Source: Arenibacter sp040216555 (GTDB lineage: Bacteria; Bacteroidota; Bacteroidia; Flavobacteriales; Flavobacteriaceae). From it: 64,000 bases of DNA. The stretch lies in NCBI GenBank assembly GCA_040216555.1, contig JAVJOW010000032.1, positions 1-64,000 of the forward strand, in the 5' to 3' direction. A program made the position numbers and the translations under genes. The stretch's first letter is position 1. Every line of letters begins with the position of its first letter. The notes below the pieces were generated by a model. That model did not search any database and was not told the DNA's origin. It saw nothing but the letters and a program-made list of their open reading frames with translations. Below are positions 29,201-37,852 of this stretch, one piece after another.

Positions 29201-29316
29201 TGGGAACGGAGCCCGTCTTCCCAGTTTCCCAAATATTGATATCCAAGTTCTTCTTTAAAAAGGCGTACGACCCTGTCCTGAGTGACCCGTTCTTTTTTAC
29301 CGATGTGGTATTCCAT
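26281..29316 (-). CDS. hsdR: type I restriction enzyme R subunit
   Basis: A 1011-residue restriction and translocation subunit. The N-terminal nuclease domain carries a PD-(D/E)xK-type site ('RPDVVLYLNGIAVGVLELK', about 135-155). The helicase part has Walker A 'HTQGSGKS' near residue 280, the DECH box near 392, 'FTGTPL' near 415 and a later 'LLIVVDKLLTGFDAP' motif. It uses ATP to pull DNA and cuts unmodified DNA in complex with HsdM and HsdS. It lies four genes after hsdS, 3 nt behind the NucS-like gene. Confidence 0.95.
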   Translation of the reverse strand: MEYHIGKKERVTQDRVVRLFKEELGYQYLGNWEDGLRSQPIEEDLLLEYLLDEKRGYSRTQATRAIHKMLQASTNLSEGLYTANKKVYEMLRYGVTIREEAGKPKETVWLIDWKDPDNNNFAVAEEVTVKGKNSKRPDVVLYLNGIAVGVLELKRSKVGLTQGIRQNLDNQSDVFIPNFYTTMQLVMAGNDSQGLRYGTIETEEKYYLNWKEDTDREYSYTLDKYLSLMCNKERLLELMHDFVVFDKGIKKLCRPNQYFGIKAAQQRIYDREGGVLWHTQGSGKSLTMVWLAKWIRQNITDSRVLIITDRDELDRQIEGLFVGVDEKIYRSKSGRDLIDRLNVKEDWLLCSLVHKFGRKNDEGDFDGYIEELRSSLPKDFMAKGDIIVFVDECHRTQSGKLHEAMKMILPNALFIGFTGTPLLKKDKQKSIEVFGGYIGNPYKFDEAVKDGVVLDLLYEARDVDQFVTDQKSIDEWFDEETRGLTDVAKVDLKKKWVTMQSVLGSKSRLEKIVYDIIKDFRIKPRLRTGEGNAMLVSNSVYQACRYYELFQACGFKECAIITSYQPHHGDMKGETTGEGNPTESLKKYEVYQKMLRGKSTEDFETDVKAQFIKEPARMKLLIVVDKLLTGFDAPSATYLYIDKNMQDHGLFQAICRVNRVADESKSYGYIVDYKDLFDSVKKSINDYTSGAFDEYDADDVKGLLSDRYEVSKERLETALEKVRALCEPVFPKDDIHFIRYFCGNPEKSSDIKDTEEKRVNLYKAVASLVRAYTDIANELHKIGYSPLDAKELKEEVIFYKDLKETIKRASGDYVDLKRFEPGMRLLMDMYLDASSSKKISDFENRTLVDIIVNAMNEPEAGYGKKNEAVAETIENNVRRKIVEQFQTNPKYYERMSHLLDELIQQRRKEALAYQEYLAKIKELASKISQSENNGDYPENLDTKAKQALYDNLDQDEVLALALDSVIQSTKLDGWRDGGIKEKKLRIAVGRLIKDEERTKELMEIIKAQGEY

Positions 29317-29319
29317 ATT

Positions 29320-30246
29320 TTAGGTGGTTATGAGTTTAAATCGTACTTCATATTTATAGAAGTCTATACTATGGGTAACCGCCAGTGCACGCCTGATCTT
29401 TAGATCCTCTTCCAACCCTATAATTACGCCTTTTACCTGCTGGTGATCTTCCGCAAGCTCTTCTTTGACATACCCCATGTATCTTTGGATCTGTCCTACC
29501 ACATTGTCGCTTACCCTTCCCTTTTTCAACTCTACTACCAAAAGTGTTTTTTGGTCCTTGGAGATTGCCAGAATGTCTATTGGACCTGTATCCGTAGGGT
29601 ATTGTTGCCCCACTATATCGCCGTTGTCCTTAAAGATTTCGTATTCTTTACCGAGTTTGGTATGCCTCCAGTTCTGCACCAAAAAATCCTCCAAATGCCT
29701 TTCCAGTGCAAATACTGACGGGTCCTCTATATCAGGATCATTGGAAATAATTACTGCAGGACGATCATTGCCTATAAGCAGCTCTATCTCCTTGGCATAT
29801 CGAGTGATGTCGGAGGTAGTACCTATAGAACCGCTGGAATTTCGTAGTTCTGGGGACATATCTGCCCTGTCTATAGCTCCATTGAACCATTTTACCTCCC
29901 TCCTATGTGGTAAAATACCATTGGGCTCATAATAATAATTGGAACTGATTTCCCCTACCAGATACTTCCCCTGACCGTCAGGGCACAAAACTATATCCCC
30001 TACGTTTAACCCCTTGGAGATCGTCCAAAGCATACCACAGGCAAGTCCTGCTGCCACTTTGCTTTTACCAGGATTACTTTCCAACCATACCTGTCGGTAT
30101 TTGGCATTGAAATCTCGCCAGTTCTCCGGTAGGTTTTTGCTTAGATCCTCACGTATATCAAAATCCGCTCCAACAAAATTACCCTTATGACATTCCTGGG
30201 CATGGATGCTCTTTGGTCCCAGCATTACACGAACGTATCTTTTCAT
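29320..30246 (-). CDS. DUF91/NucS-like PD-(D/E)xK nuclease with N-terminal sensor-like domain
   Basis: A 308-residue protein. The C-terminal half has the nuclease core 'TGPIDILAISKDQKTLLVVELKKG' (first 20 shown in part) with Asp and the ExK Glu/Lys pair, followed by 'VVGQIQRYMGYVKEELAE', matching DUF91/NucS-type endonucleases. The N-terminal half ('RYVRVMLGPKSIHAQ', 'GLACGMLWTISKGLNVGD') looks like the PUA/EVE-like or Mrr N-terminal domain of restriction proteins that may read modified bases. It sits between a second nuclease-like gene and hsdR with gaps of only 3-4 nt, so it is made with the R-M enzymes. Which DNA it cuts is unknown. Confidence 0.8.
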   Translation of the reverse strand: MKRYVRVMLGPKSIHAQECHKGNFVGADFDIREDLSKNLPENWRDFNAKYRQVWLESNPGKSKVAAGLACGMLWTISKGLNVGDIVLCPDGQGKYLVGEISSNYYYEPNGILPHRREVKWFNGAIDRADMSPELRNSSGSIGTTSDITRYAKEIELLIGNDRPAVIISNDPDIEDPSVFALERHLEDFLVQNWRHTKLGKEYEIFKDNGDIVGQQYPTDTGPIDILAISKDQKTLLVVELKKGRVSDNVVGQIQRYMGYVKEELAEDHQQVKGVIIGLEEDLKIRRALAVTHSIDFYKYEVRFKLITT

Positions 30247-30250
30247 GGTA

Positions 30251-30991
30251 CTAAATATAGTTCTTTAGAATTCTTTGTAATATGGATAGATCCCTTTCCA
30301 GGTCACGAACAATCTTCTTGCGACCATTGTATTCAAAATCCGAATATTCGATCTCTATAAGCTTAATTTTATGTTCTTCCAGTACGTCACGCCTGCGTTG
30401 GTCATAAATTTTACGTTGTTCTCCACGGTTTACCCCGCTTATGGTCCTAACCGTAGGCTTATCAAAATGTGGTACAGATTCTGAATGCTGCTGTTCCCTG
30501 TACTCGATTACCATATTTAAATCAGGATAATAGGCATCTACTGGTAATTTTCGTTTTTGTCCCCTACTGTCTATATCCCCAAAAAGAAAATTAAAGGTAT
30601 GCTGCCTAGAGGCTTTTTTTGACAGTACCTTATCACAAAGATCGATCACATATTTCTCGTCGCTATCGGCTCTGTTTGAGGGCTTAGGAATTGAATTTTC
30701 CTTCTTTGGTGTAGGGGAAGATGGCATATAGCCCACCTTTGCAAAAAACCAGTTAGTATTCTTTGCCTTCCGTTCGGGGTATACGTAAGGTATAAGATGA
30801 AGTTGATGGCTCCGGTCCAGCTTTCTCAATATTTCCCTGATTGGAAGACCGTTTCTGTGGTCCTTGGGAAAAATACCTTTTTTTATAAACAGGGGCATTA
30901 GATCCTTGGCAGGCACTTTTTCCTCCGTGGAAGTACTGAGATAATCCTTTACGGTTTGTAAAATTTTGGCTGCCTGCTCTTCTATTGTCAT
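30251..30991 (-). CDS. predicted restriction-endonuclease-like protein
   Basis: A 246-residue protein. The N-terminal 90 residues look like a small helical DNA-binding domain ('LIPYVYPERKAKNTNWFFAK'). The C-terminal part has 'LPVDAYYPDLNMVIEYREQQH', with an Asp and an E-x-R/E pair spaced as in very-short-patch or DUF559-like PD-(D/E)xK nucleases, then 'YDQRRRDVLEEHKIKLIEIEY'. The catalytic Lys is not obvious. Gaps to both neighbours are short (26 and 4 nt), so it belongs to the R-M operon. Function is inferred from the fold pattern only. Confidence 0.65.
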   Translation of the reverse strand: MTIEEQAAKILQTVKDYLSTSTEEKVPAKDLMPLFIKKGIFPKDHRNGLPIREILRKLDRSHQLHLIPYVYPERKAKNTNWFFAKVGYMPSSPTPKKENSIPKPSNRADSDEKYVIDLCDKVLSKKASRQHTFNFLFGDIDSRGQKRKLPVDAYYPDLNMVIEYREQQHSESVPHFDKPTVRTISGVNRGEQRKIYDQRRRDVLEEHKIKLIEIEYSDFEYNGRKKIVRDLERDLSILQRILKNYI

Positions 30992-31017
30992 ACTATATAC
31001 TTATACAATTTAAAAAT

Positions 31018-31464
31018 TCAATGTTTCCTCCGAAAAAATGAATCCCCATTGTTCATATAAAAAGTCTTGTGACCGTAATTTTTCAATTCAAGATCCCAAA
31101 CTTCCCTTATAATGGTGTGGTTATTGTACCAGCTATTCATCCCTTCCTCCCAGCTTTCCCATATTTTATTATCGATCCTCTTCTTTTTGTACCAATAATA
31201 CTCCTCAGCACATAAATTAAAGTAATCATTCAGTTTATAACGTAAGTTGACCTCCCCAGTGTAATTATTTAGTTCCTCGATATTTTGAAATTTCACAATT
31301 TCCTCTAGGTATTCGTTTAAGGCATCATAACGTCTATTACATTCCGTAAAAAGGTCCTTTTCCATTTTATCATGAGCCAATCTACGATTGTGTCGATTGT
31401 AAAAAAAGGTTATCAATATCCCTGAACCTCCTAAAATAGCCGTGGTAATAATAGAAACATCCAT
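31018..31464 (-). CDS. small single-helix membrane protein in the R-M operon
   Basis: A 148-residue protein with one N-terminal membrane helix (about 5-22) and a largely helical, charged, Trp/Tyr-rich cytoplasmic part. I do not recognise a family with certainty; similar short proteins are found in restriction and other defence operons. It begins 2 nt after hsdS ends, so it is translationally tied to the specificity subunit. Confidence 0.7.
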   Translation of the reverse strand: MDVSIITTAILGGSGILITFFYNRHNRRLAHDKMEKDLFTECNRRYDALNEYLEEIVKFQNIEELNNYTGEVNLRYKLNDYFNLCAEEYYWYKKKRIDNKIWESWEEGMNSWYNNHTIIREVWDLELKNYGHKTFYMNNGDSFFRRKH

Positions 31465-31466
31465 AC

Positions 31467-32699
31467 CTACACCAACCTCGTTTTCCCTGTTAACAACTCC
31501 TGCATCATACCCTGTTTTATTTCTTGATATTTTATAACGCCATCTAGTAGAGATACCAATTCGATATCCATGCCATTAAGTATGATCGAAATTTGTTCTT
31601 GCTCAGTTTTTGAATTAGGGATCCAAACTTCAATCTTGTTCATTTCGCCTTTATTCAATTTAGCCCTGGTACCCCCATTGATGTAATCGAGAATATTTTT
31701 ATGTACCAAAGAATAAAATAAATAGTCTTGATTATAATTTGGCTTAGCTTTTAATATATGAGCATGATTATTAACCCAACACTTTCCAATAATCCTATAA
31801 GCAATAGGTCTATCTTTATATTCATCAAAATAACCTCCATCTTCCGCCATCAAAATTATATCATCATCAATTACATAATCGTCCACATAATCAACAATGC
31901 CATTGGCACCACAATAAGGAATATCTCCTTTCATTTTTTCACGTTGCTCACCATTAAGTGGAACCCGAAGAAAATCCAAACAGTCTGCTATCTCTTCAAT
32001 TGTTTTCAATTCCCACTCCCCTTGAAAGCCAGGCAAGCGTTTACCACCTTTGTGGGGTGGTGTCAACAACTGCTGCATAGCTCCTTTCTTTATAGCTATT
32101 TTCTTTTCGATAAGTGAATCTAGCTCCGCTATTAAGGTATCTACGTCCGAGAGTGCATTGGCTATGGCTTTTTGTTCGTGGAGGGTTGGGGGGAGGGGGA
32201 GGTTATAACGGATAAAATCCTTCTGATACAAATGAGAAATCGTAGAGCCAGCAGTCAGTTTTCTCAAAAACTCCTTAAAATGATCCGACATTAATACATA
32301 ATAAAAATATCGAGAAAAGTATGCGTTCTGAATTGGTCTAACAACGAAAACACCACTATTAAGCGTAGTAGGCTTTAAAACCTTATCAATAAATGCAATT
32401 TTACCAATTGTTCCATCTTTTGTAACTAGTACATCTCCAACTTTTATTTGAATATTCTTGTCCTGATCATATCTTAACTTCTCAACATAAACACAATTAT
32501 CCCAATCAATATATCCATCTTTAAAATCCGTTCCAGTTATTAAATAATACTCTCCACTAAGCAAATATTCCTTTGTGGTAAGCCCTTGCCATCCAATTCT
32601 TGCCTTAAGAACCGATGATGCCCCCAAGTTTAATTCTACCCAATCTACTGGTATTTCTCCAAATTCTGTACGATTAAATTTGGTTTCCACTAACTCCAT
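31467..32699 (-). CDS. hsdS: type I restriction enzyme specificity subunit S
   Basis: A 410-residue subunit with two target-recognition domains (about 10-160 and 215-365), each followed by a helical spacer ('LPPTLHEQKAIANALSDVDT' and 'EQEQISIILNGMDIEL'). The two halves read two half-sites of a bipartite sequence. It overlaps the end of hsdM by 10 nt. Its base composition is more A/T-rich than that of hsdM in the recognition domains, as is usual for this fast-changing gene. No second hsdS or inverted repeat for switching is present nearby. Confidence 0.93.
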   Translation of the reverse strand: MELVETKFNRTEFGEIPVDWVELNLGASSVLKARIGWQGLTTKEYLLSGEYYLITGTDFKDGYIDWDNCVYVEKLRYDQDKNIQIKVGDVLVTKDGTIGKIAFIDKVLKPTTLNSGVFVVRPIQNAYFSRYFYYVLMSDHFKEFLRKLTAGSTISHLYQKDFIRYNLPLPPTLHEQKAIANALSDVDTLIAELDSLIEKKIAIKKGAMQQLLTPPHKGGKRLPGFQGEWELKTIEEIADCLDFLRVPLNGEQREKMKGDIPYCGANGIVDYVDDYVIDDDIILMAEDGGYFDEYKDRPIAYRIIGKCWVNNHAHILKAKPNYNQDYLFYSLVHKNILDYINGGTRAKLNKGEMNKIEVWIPNSKTEQEQISIILNGMDIELVSLLDGVIKYQEIKQGMMQELLTGKTRLV

Positions 32700-35110
32700 A
32701 CGAATCCCATATTTTCAAGATGCAACTTCACTTGTGCCTCTCCTTTGTTTACCCCTTCAGAGATGGACCCCAAAGTACGTTCATAGCGTTCCGAAAGTTC
32801 TTTGATACGGGAAGATAAACGCTGTGTGATGGCAGCCACCTCATTGTCTATATCCCCTTTAATAGTCTTAAGCCACTTTTCCCCAATGACCAGTCTCTTT
32901 ACGTCTACTTCTGTAAGTTTACTATATTGTTGTAGACATAAGCTATCCAAGCTGTCCTCCTGATCCCTAATCCCCTTTTTCAAGGCAGCTTCCCTATTAA
33001 AATTCCTTAATAGTTCCTGTGCTACTGCATAGGCTTCCTTTTCGGAGGCATCCCCTTTAATTTCCTTGATGTATTTAGAGAGGGTAGTTTTGGATATCTT
33101 ACCCTTGTCATTGGTAGCTCCTTCCAATAAACCTCCCTCTACCCCATGTTCCTCTTCCACTTCCAAAATGGCTCCTTGCAGGGCTTCCAATTCCACCTCT
33201 TTCTCCTTAAGTACTTTAGCTTCTTCTCCTAAGTATTCTCTTATTACATACCCCTTGGGCAACAACTCGCAGGTCCATCCCTTATCTATCTCCTTACCCC
33301 GTTTATTCTTTTCTACAATGCGATCTACCTTTGCTACCCAGCCGTCCTCTATCAACAGATAGACGTCATCTTTCATAGTGTTGTTCCAATAATTTAAAAG
33401 ATGCTGATATACCTCGTAACGCGACACCAAAGGTTTATTGGTATAGGTTTCCAAAAGTGATTCGGCTACCACCCGGATAAACTTTTTGGGGGAGGTCTCA
33501 GGGTTGATTCCGGTAAGAATTTGGTAATTTTTCTCTTTAAATTCAGCGAACACCTCCTGCATTTGTTGCTGAAAGCCCTCGAACTCTGGATGGGCAAAGA
33601 TGGTGTCTTTAATCGCTGACGAAGCTACCCTAAGTTCACTATAACCATCGCGTAGGGGGGCAAAAAGATCGGACCTCAAGGTAGGGAAGGCATCCCAGTA
33701 GCTCTGAAGGTTGTCAATGTCACGGTTTGGAATACCCCCGTTTAAATGGGCATCCAAATCCTGTATATCCTCGGGCTCTTGAGTGTCAATGTAGCGGGGA
33801 ATATTTAGGTTGTACTCGTTCATCTTAATATCCTCCCAAGATACCATCTGAGAATACTTATTCACCCTTTGTTGGTTATTGAACACATCCACTATTTTAT
33901 GGAGGTCCTGCTCCCGTAAACGGTTCTTATTGCCATCTTTGGTATAGCCCTTAGAGGCATCTATCATAAAAACGCCTTTACGTTCTTCGGCACTCTCCTT
34001 GTCTATAACGATAATGCATGCCGGGATACCGGTACCATAGAAAAGGTTCGCCGGCAAACCTATAATTCCCTTAATAATTTTACGTTCAATGAGGTTCTTA
34101 CGAATCTCCCCTTCCGCATTGCCACGGAACAATACCCCATGGGGTAGTATAATAGCACCTTTACCAGTACTCTTCAGGGAGGCTACAATATGCATTAGGA
34201 AGGCATAGTCGCCATTTTTCTCTGGAGGGATACCGTAACCCCTAAAACGGTTGTATTCGTCGTTTACAGGGTCTATACCACTACTCCAGTTCTTTACAGA
34301 GAAAGGAGGATTGGCTACCACAAAATCGAACCTTTTTAGACTGCCATCACTTTCCAAGGTCTGTGGACTGGCAATAGTATTCTTGCCATAAATTTCCGCT
34401 TCCGGATATCCGTGCAGCCACATGTTCATTATGGCGAGTCCTTTAGTAGCGATATCCTTTTCCTGCCCATAAATGGTAAGTCCATGAGGGGCTTCATCGG
34501 CTACTTTTAGCAATAAGGATCCGGATCCACATGTGGGATCATATACCGTAAAAGAAGGCTTGTCCGCCTTGTTTACGTCTATAATCTTAGCCAGTACCCT
34601 GGATACCTCAGCAGGGGTGTAGAACTGCCCCTTGCTCTTTCCGGATTCGGTAGCGAAGTGGCGCATCAAAAATTCATAGGCGTCCCCTAATACGTCATCA
34701 TCCTCCGCCCTGTTATTTTTAAAGTTCAGAGCAGGGTTCTCAAAGATGGCGATAAGCTTGGATAGGGTATCCACACGTTCCTTGCCGGTCCCCAGTTTAT
34801 CATCATCATTGAAATCTACCAATTCCATGGTACCTTCCAAACCGTTGGCAGCGAAGAGCGGACGAAGGATTTCCTTATTGATACGGTCTCCTATGTCGTC
34901 CTGACCCTTAAGAGCCACCATATCGTCAAAAGAAGCACCTTTAGGCACTTCTATAAGGCTATCGGTCTTGTTGGCGTACTTGTCGGACACATACTTGACA
35001 AATAGCAAGGTTAGGACGTAATCTTTATACTGAGAGGCGTCCATGCCCCCTCTTAATTCATCGCAGCTAGCCCATAGGGAGCTGTAGAGGTCTGATTTCT
35101 TTATTGCCAT
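32690..35110 (-). CDS. hsdM: type I DNA adenine methyltransferase M subunit, long form
   Basis: An 806-residue N6-adenine methyltransferase. The N-terminal HsdM helical domain is at about 1-150; the SAM-binding motif 'YDPTCGSGSLLLK' lies near residue 190 and the catalytic NPPF near 267. The usual M subunit is about 500 residues; here an extra C-terminal part of some 250-300 residues, with a charged coiled-coil-like stretch, is present. It is the first gene of the operon. No exact promoter was seen, but a TATCTTTA element lies just upstream (35130-35137, minus strand). Confidence 0.95.
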   Translation of the reverse strand: MAIKKSDLYSSLWASCDELRGGMDASQYKDYVLTLLFVKYVSDKYANKTDSLIEVPKGASFDDMVALKGQDDIGDRINKEILRPLFAANGLEGTMELVDFNDDDKLGTGKERVDTLSKLIAIFENPALNFKNNRAEDDDVLGDAYEFLMRHFATESGKSKGQFYTPAEVSRVLAKIIDVNKADKPSFTVYDPTCGSGSLLLKVADEAPHGLTIYGQEKDIATKGLAIMNMWLHGYPEAEIYGKNTIASPQTLESDGSLKRFDFVVANPPFSVKNWSSGIDPVNDEYNRFRGYGIPPEKNGDYAFLMHIVASLKSTGKGAIILPHGVLFRGNAEGEIRKNLIERKIIKGIIGLPANLFYGTGIPACIIVIDKESAEERKGVFMIDASKGYTKDGNKNRLREQDLHKIVDVFNNQQRVNKYSQMVSWEDIKMNEYNLNIPRYIDTQEPEDIQDLDAHLNGGIPNRDIDNLQSYWDAFPTLRSDLFAPLRDGYSELRVASSAIKDTIFAHPEFEGFQQQMQEVFAEFKEKNYQILTGINPETSPKKFIRVVAESLLETYTNKPLVSRYEVYQHLLNYWNNTMKDDVYLLIEDGWVAKVDRIVEKNKRGKEIDKGWTCELLPKGYVIREYLGEEAKVLKEKEVELEALQGAILEVEEEHGVEGGLLEGATNDKGKISKTTLSKYIKEIKGDASEKEAYAVAQELLRNFNREAALKKGIRDQEDSLDSLCLQQYSKLTEVDVKRLVIGEKWLKTIKGDIDNEVAAITQRLSSRIKELSERYERTLGSISEGVNKGEAQVKLHLENMGFVWS

Positions 35111-35612
35111 AATTTATCTAGTGTAGATTGGTAAAGATAGAAAATGCCTTATCCTTTCCTAGAAGGATTGGAACAATAAACATACTAATTTTTGAACAAA
35201 AAGATATATTGGACAGAAGTCAGAATTAACACCAATTAAGCTTTCCTGAATTTTGTTTAACACCAGATACTTTAATAAATTTGCTTCCTTTATGAACAAA
35301 ATAGGCGTGGATATTACCTCCGGGAGGTTGCCTAAGGTTGCAATAATTATAGTAAAAAGATTGTTCAAAATCTCTTAAAACGAGGCATTATATGGTGATT
35401 TATTATTTGTAGTATACATTTACTATGTAAATGTACATATACTTTTTATTATAAATTACTCGTTATCAATAACATATAATCGACGAAAATGACACTTATC
35501 ACACTAAAACAATGAGAATTTAATCAAAAACGCCAATTAATTGACATATTAAATTGTAAAATCCTTAATAAAATAATAGTACTCTAATTGCGACACATTC
35601 TAAGAGAAATTT
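35111..35612. other. divergent intergenic region with palindrome
   Basis: About 500 A/T-rich bases between the divergent hsdM and winged-helix genes. It holds the near-perfect palindrome at 35415-35435 and probably the promoters of both directions. No gene is supported. Confidence 0.6.
35415..35435. promoter_or_regulatory. candidate operator palindrome
   Basis: TACATTTAC-TAT-GTAAATGTA: two perfect 9-bp arms around 3 nt. It lies between hsdM and the winged-helix gene and has the size of a dimer-binding operator. The winged-helix protein at 35613 is the nearest possible binder (inference). Confidence 0.5.
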
Positions 35613-36107
35613 ATGAGTGAAGAGAAAAAAAGAAGTGAGGTCAACCCTTTTTTAATAAATAATCCAATTTTGATTGTCAATCAAAGGGAGAATAAAACTT
35701 TTTATTCGAAAGAGGACGAATTGATCACGGTCCCCCAAAAGTATATAGCCGATCAATCTTTCGCCACCAAGATATATAATATAAAAGGGTTTGAAGACCA
35801 ATTATTTGATTTATCAGGGACAGAATTAAAAATGTTTATTTATATCTGTTTTCACCTTCGAACTAACGGAGACTATTTGGAACTGAAGCCGGATACAATG
35901 ATGAATATATTAAACATCAAGAGTTCAACAACCTTTCGCAATTCGAGAGAGAAATTAGTTAGCTTAGATATAATAGCAAAAAAAGGAAAGCGAAGAAATA
36001 TTTACTGGGTAAATCCTCACAAGGTATTCTGTGGAAACAGACCAAAAAAAATCAAGGAATTTTATGGAAAAGAATATTCCAGATATCCCGTAAAAAAAAC
36101 TAAATAA
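35613..36107 (+). CDS. winged-helix DNA-binding protein, replication-initiator-like
   Basis: A 164-residue protein. After an unstructured N-terminus ('NPFLINNPILIVNQRE') comes a helical region with 'LSGTELKMFIYICFHLRTNG' and 'TMMNILNIKSSTTFRNSREKL', which reads as a winged helix-turn-helix similar to small plasmid replication-initiation or MarR-like proteins of Bacteroidetes elements. It has its own upstream region with a palindrome and converges on the DUF2779 gene. It may control the R-M operon or the island; this is not shown by the sequence. Confidence 0.6.
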   Translation: MSEEKKRSEVNPFLINNPILIVNQRENKTFYSKEDELITVPQKYIADQSFATKIYNIKGFEDQLFDLSGTELKMFIYICFHLRTNGDYLELKPDTMMNILNIKSSTTFRNSREKLVSLDIIAKKGKRRNIYWVNPHKVFCGNRPKKIKEFYGKEYSRYPVKKTK

Positions 36108-36129
36108 AAAATTCTATTAACAACCACTT

Positions 36130-37599
36130 CTATAGCTGTATTAGCCTTTTGTATATCTCTACCATAGCCAAGGTATCCATTTCACAGTACTTTAGGAGGT
36201 CTTTTTTGGTTTGGGCTATGTCTCCATCAAAATTATCATCCATCACCATTCTACCCCAGGTATCTAGTGCCATTGTCCCATCTTGTATATTCAAGTGGTC
36301 ATAGGAGAATTGAGGCACCACTACGGGTAAAACTTTCTTAATGGAGGTAGATCCATTAAAACGATAGTCCATGTAGTAATTTTTAAAGATATCTTCGAGG
36401 TCGAACATATTGTCGTTCATGTATTTAAGAAAATCTTCTTGCTCTGGGATCTGTAACATCATTTCTGTATTCCGGCTCTTCTCAAAGCTTGCATGCCAAG
36501 AGACAAAGGTTCCTGTCCTTCCCGTACTTCGCTGTATAAATTCTACCAAAGCTTTTGGGACTACCAGATCGTCCGCCAGAAATTCCTTATGAATTAATGC
36601 ACCATGTACATTCATGGTATGTATGGACACCTGAAAGGGTACATGTTGATGTGGCTTAATACCGTCCAGTTTGGGCACTGCGCTGGCGTAGGTTTCATAA
36701 TCAATAAAATGCAAGGGAAACCGTAGTTGCCCCAATATCCGTTTGATACTTTTTTTATCAACTATCGCCTCCCCTAGCCTTAGAGATCGAACCTGAAGTT
36801 GCTGCCTTGTACTTAGGGGAAAGTCATCAGGAATATCGACCATAGCCACTACATCCCGGTCTAACAGAGCTTCAATTTTATTTTTCCTAATGTTACCAAG
36901 ATTATAAATTGGATTGGGCGGTATACTTGAATTGAAGAATTCAAAGGCGTCACAATGATTGGAACTTGTCTCTCTTATACATGAACATACATTTGTTGGA
37001 ATATCACCCTGTTTTATCCACTCTACCGCATCTTCTATTTCTTTGGCTATAGTGCCTTCAATTTTTACTATTTCTTCCGTCACGTCCTTTATTATCACGA
37101 GTTCTCCGGGCACAACTTCCCCATCTTTAACATATGTCCCATTCAAGTGGACTATCGACGCTTTGGACACCTTAAATCCACAACGTTCCATTACGTACTT
37201 CTGAAACCCCAGATCTTTGTAATGGTTGTGACCTTTATCAGTTTTAATACCTGTGGTGGATTTTACCTCATATATATTCCAAGTTCCGTCATTGTTCCTC
37301 TCTATAACATCCAATCTGGCAAACACATGGTTAGTAGTAATAAAGGAAGCCTGAAAGATACAGGCAGCTCCCGTGTTGATCATTTTCGAAGTATCACTGA
37401 TCGAACCATTGGACGGCAGAAAAGAGCCATCCACAAAAAGCCTCCTTGCATATTCCTCGACCTCATACCCTTCCTGGACGAGCTTATCCCTGAATAACGA
37501 TTCCGTATCCTGGGGATAATCATTCGGTCTATTTTTTAAAAGCCACAGAGCTTCAGGACACTTACTATAGAGAAGGAAATCGGTTTTGGTCAAGGTCAT
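36130..37599 (-). CDS. DUF2779 protein, PD-(D/E)xK/Cas4-like nuclease
   Basis: About 489 residues from the ATG at 37599 ('MTLTKTDFLLYSKCPEALWL', the typical family start); a TTG 30 nt upstream is less likely. The N-terminal part resembles a Cas4/RecB nuclease: a 'YSKCPEALW' start with a first Cys, 'RLDVIERNNDGTWNIYEVKS' as the catalytic core, and 'VCSCIRET' as a possible Fe-S Cys pair. The C-terminal part has 'LHFIDYETYASAVPKLDG', a DEDD-type exonuclease-like motif of DUF2779. The family is common in defence islands. It converges on the winged-helix gene. Confidence 0.82.
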   Translation of the reverse strand: MTLTKTDFLLYSKCPEALWLLKNRPNDYPQDTESLFRDKLVQEGYEVEEYARRLFVDGSFLPSNGSISDTSKMINTGAACIFQASFITTNHVFARLDVIERNNDGTWNIYEVKSTTGIKTDKGHNHYKDLGFQKYVMERCGFKVSKASIVHLNGTYVKDGEVVPGELVIIKDVTEEIVKIEGTIAKEIEDAVEWIKQGDIPTNVCSCIRETSSNHCDAFEFFNSSIPPNPIYNLGNIRKNKIEALLDRDVVAMVDIPDDFPLSTRQQLQVRSLRLGEAIVDKKSIKRILGQLRFPLHFIDYETYASAVPKLDGIKPHQHVPFQVSIHTMNVHGALIHKEFLADDLVVPKALVEFIQRSTGRTGTFVSWHASFEKSRNTEMMLQIPEQEDFLKYMNDNMFDLEDIFKNYYMDYRFNGSTSIKKVLPVVVPQFSYDHLNIQDGTMALDTWGRMVMDDNFDGDIAQTKKDLLKYCEMDTLAMVEIYKRLIQL

Positions 37600-37852
37600 A
37601 CTGTCGAAGACATGTTCTACGAAGCCCAATTTAACAATTATAAGGATATTACCTTCTCTTTCCTATTAGAAGTCTTGGGGGTGGTTTGAACCCAACCCAT
37701 GACGGGGGGAGTCTTTAACTGGCAGGTCAGTGTTCGCACATTGCCGGTCCAAAATTTTTTTCCTATAATTTTTTTGGCAAGCAAGATTGAAACCTACCCC
37801 TACGGGAAAGAGGTCAGGACAAATCCTTAATCCAAACTAGTTTCCATGGCGA

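Noticed and set aside
31467..32699. Phase-variable specificity switching of hsdS
   Set aside because: No second hsdS, silent cassette, inverted repeat or local recombinase was found near the gene; the island recombinase is far away and tied to the tRNA.
37675..37740. tRNA-like stretch with a GGTTTGAACC core downstream of the DUF2779 gene
   Set aside because: The minus strand has a T-arm-like hairpin, but no 5-bp anticodon stem, D arm or pairing acceptor could be drawn.
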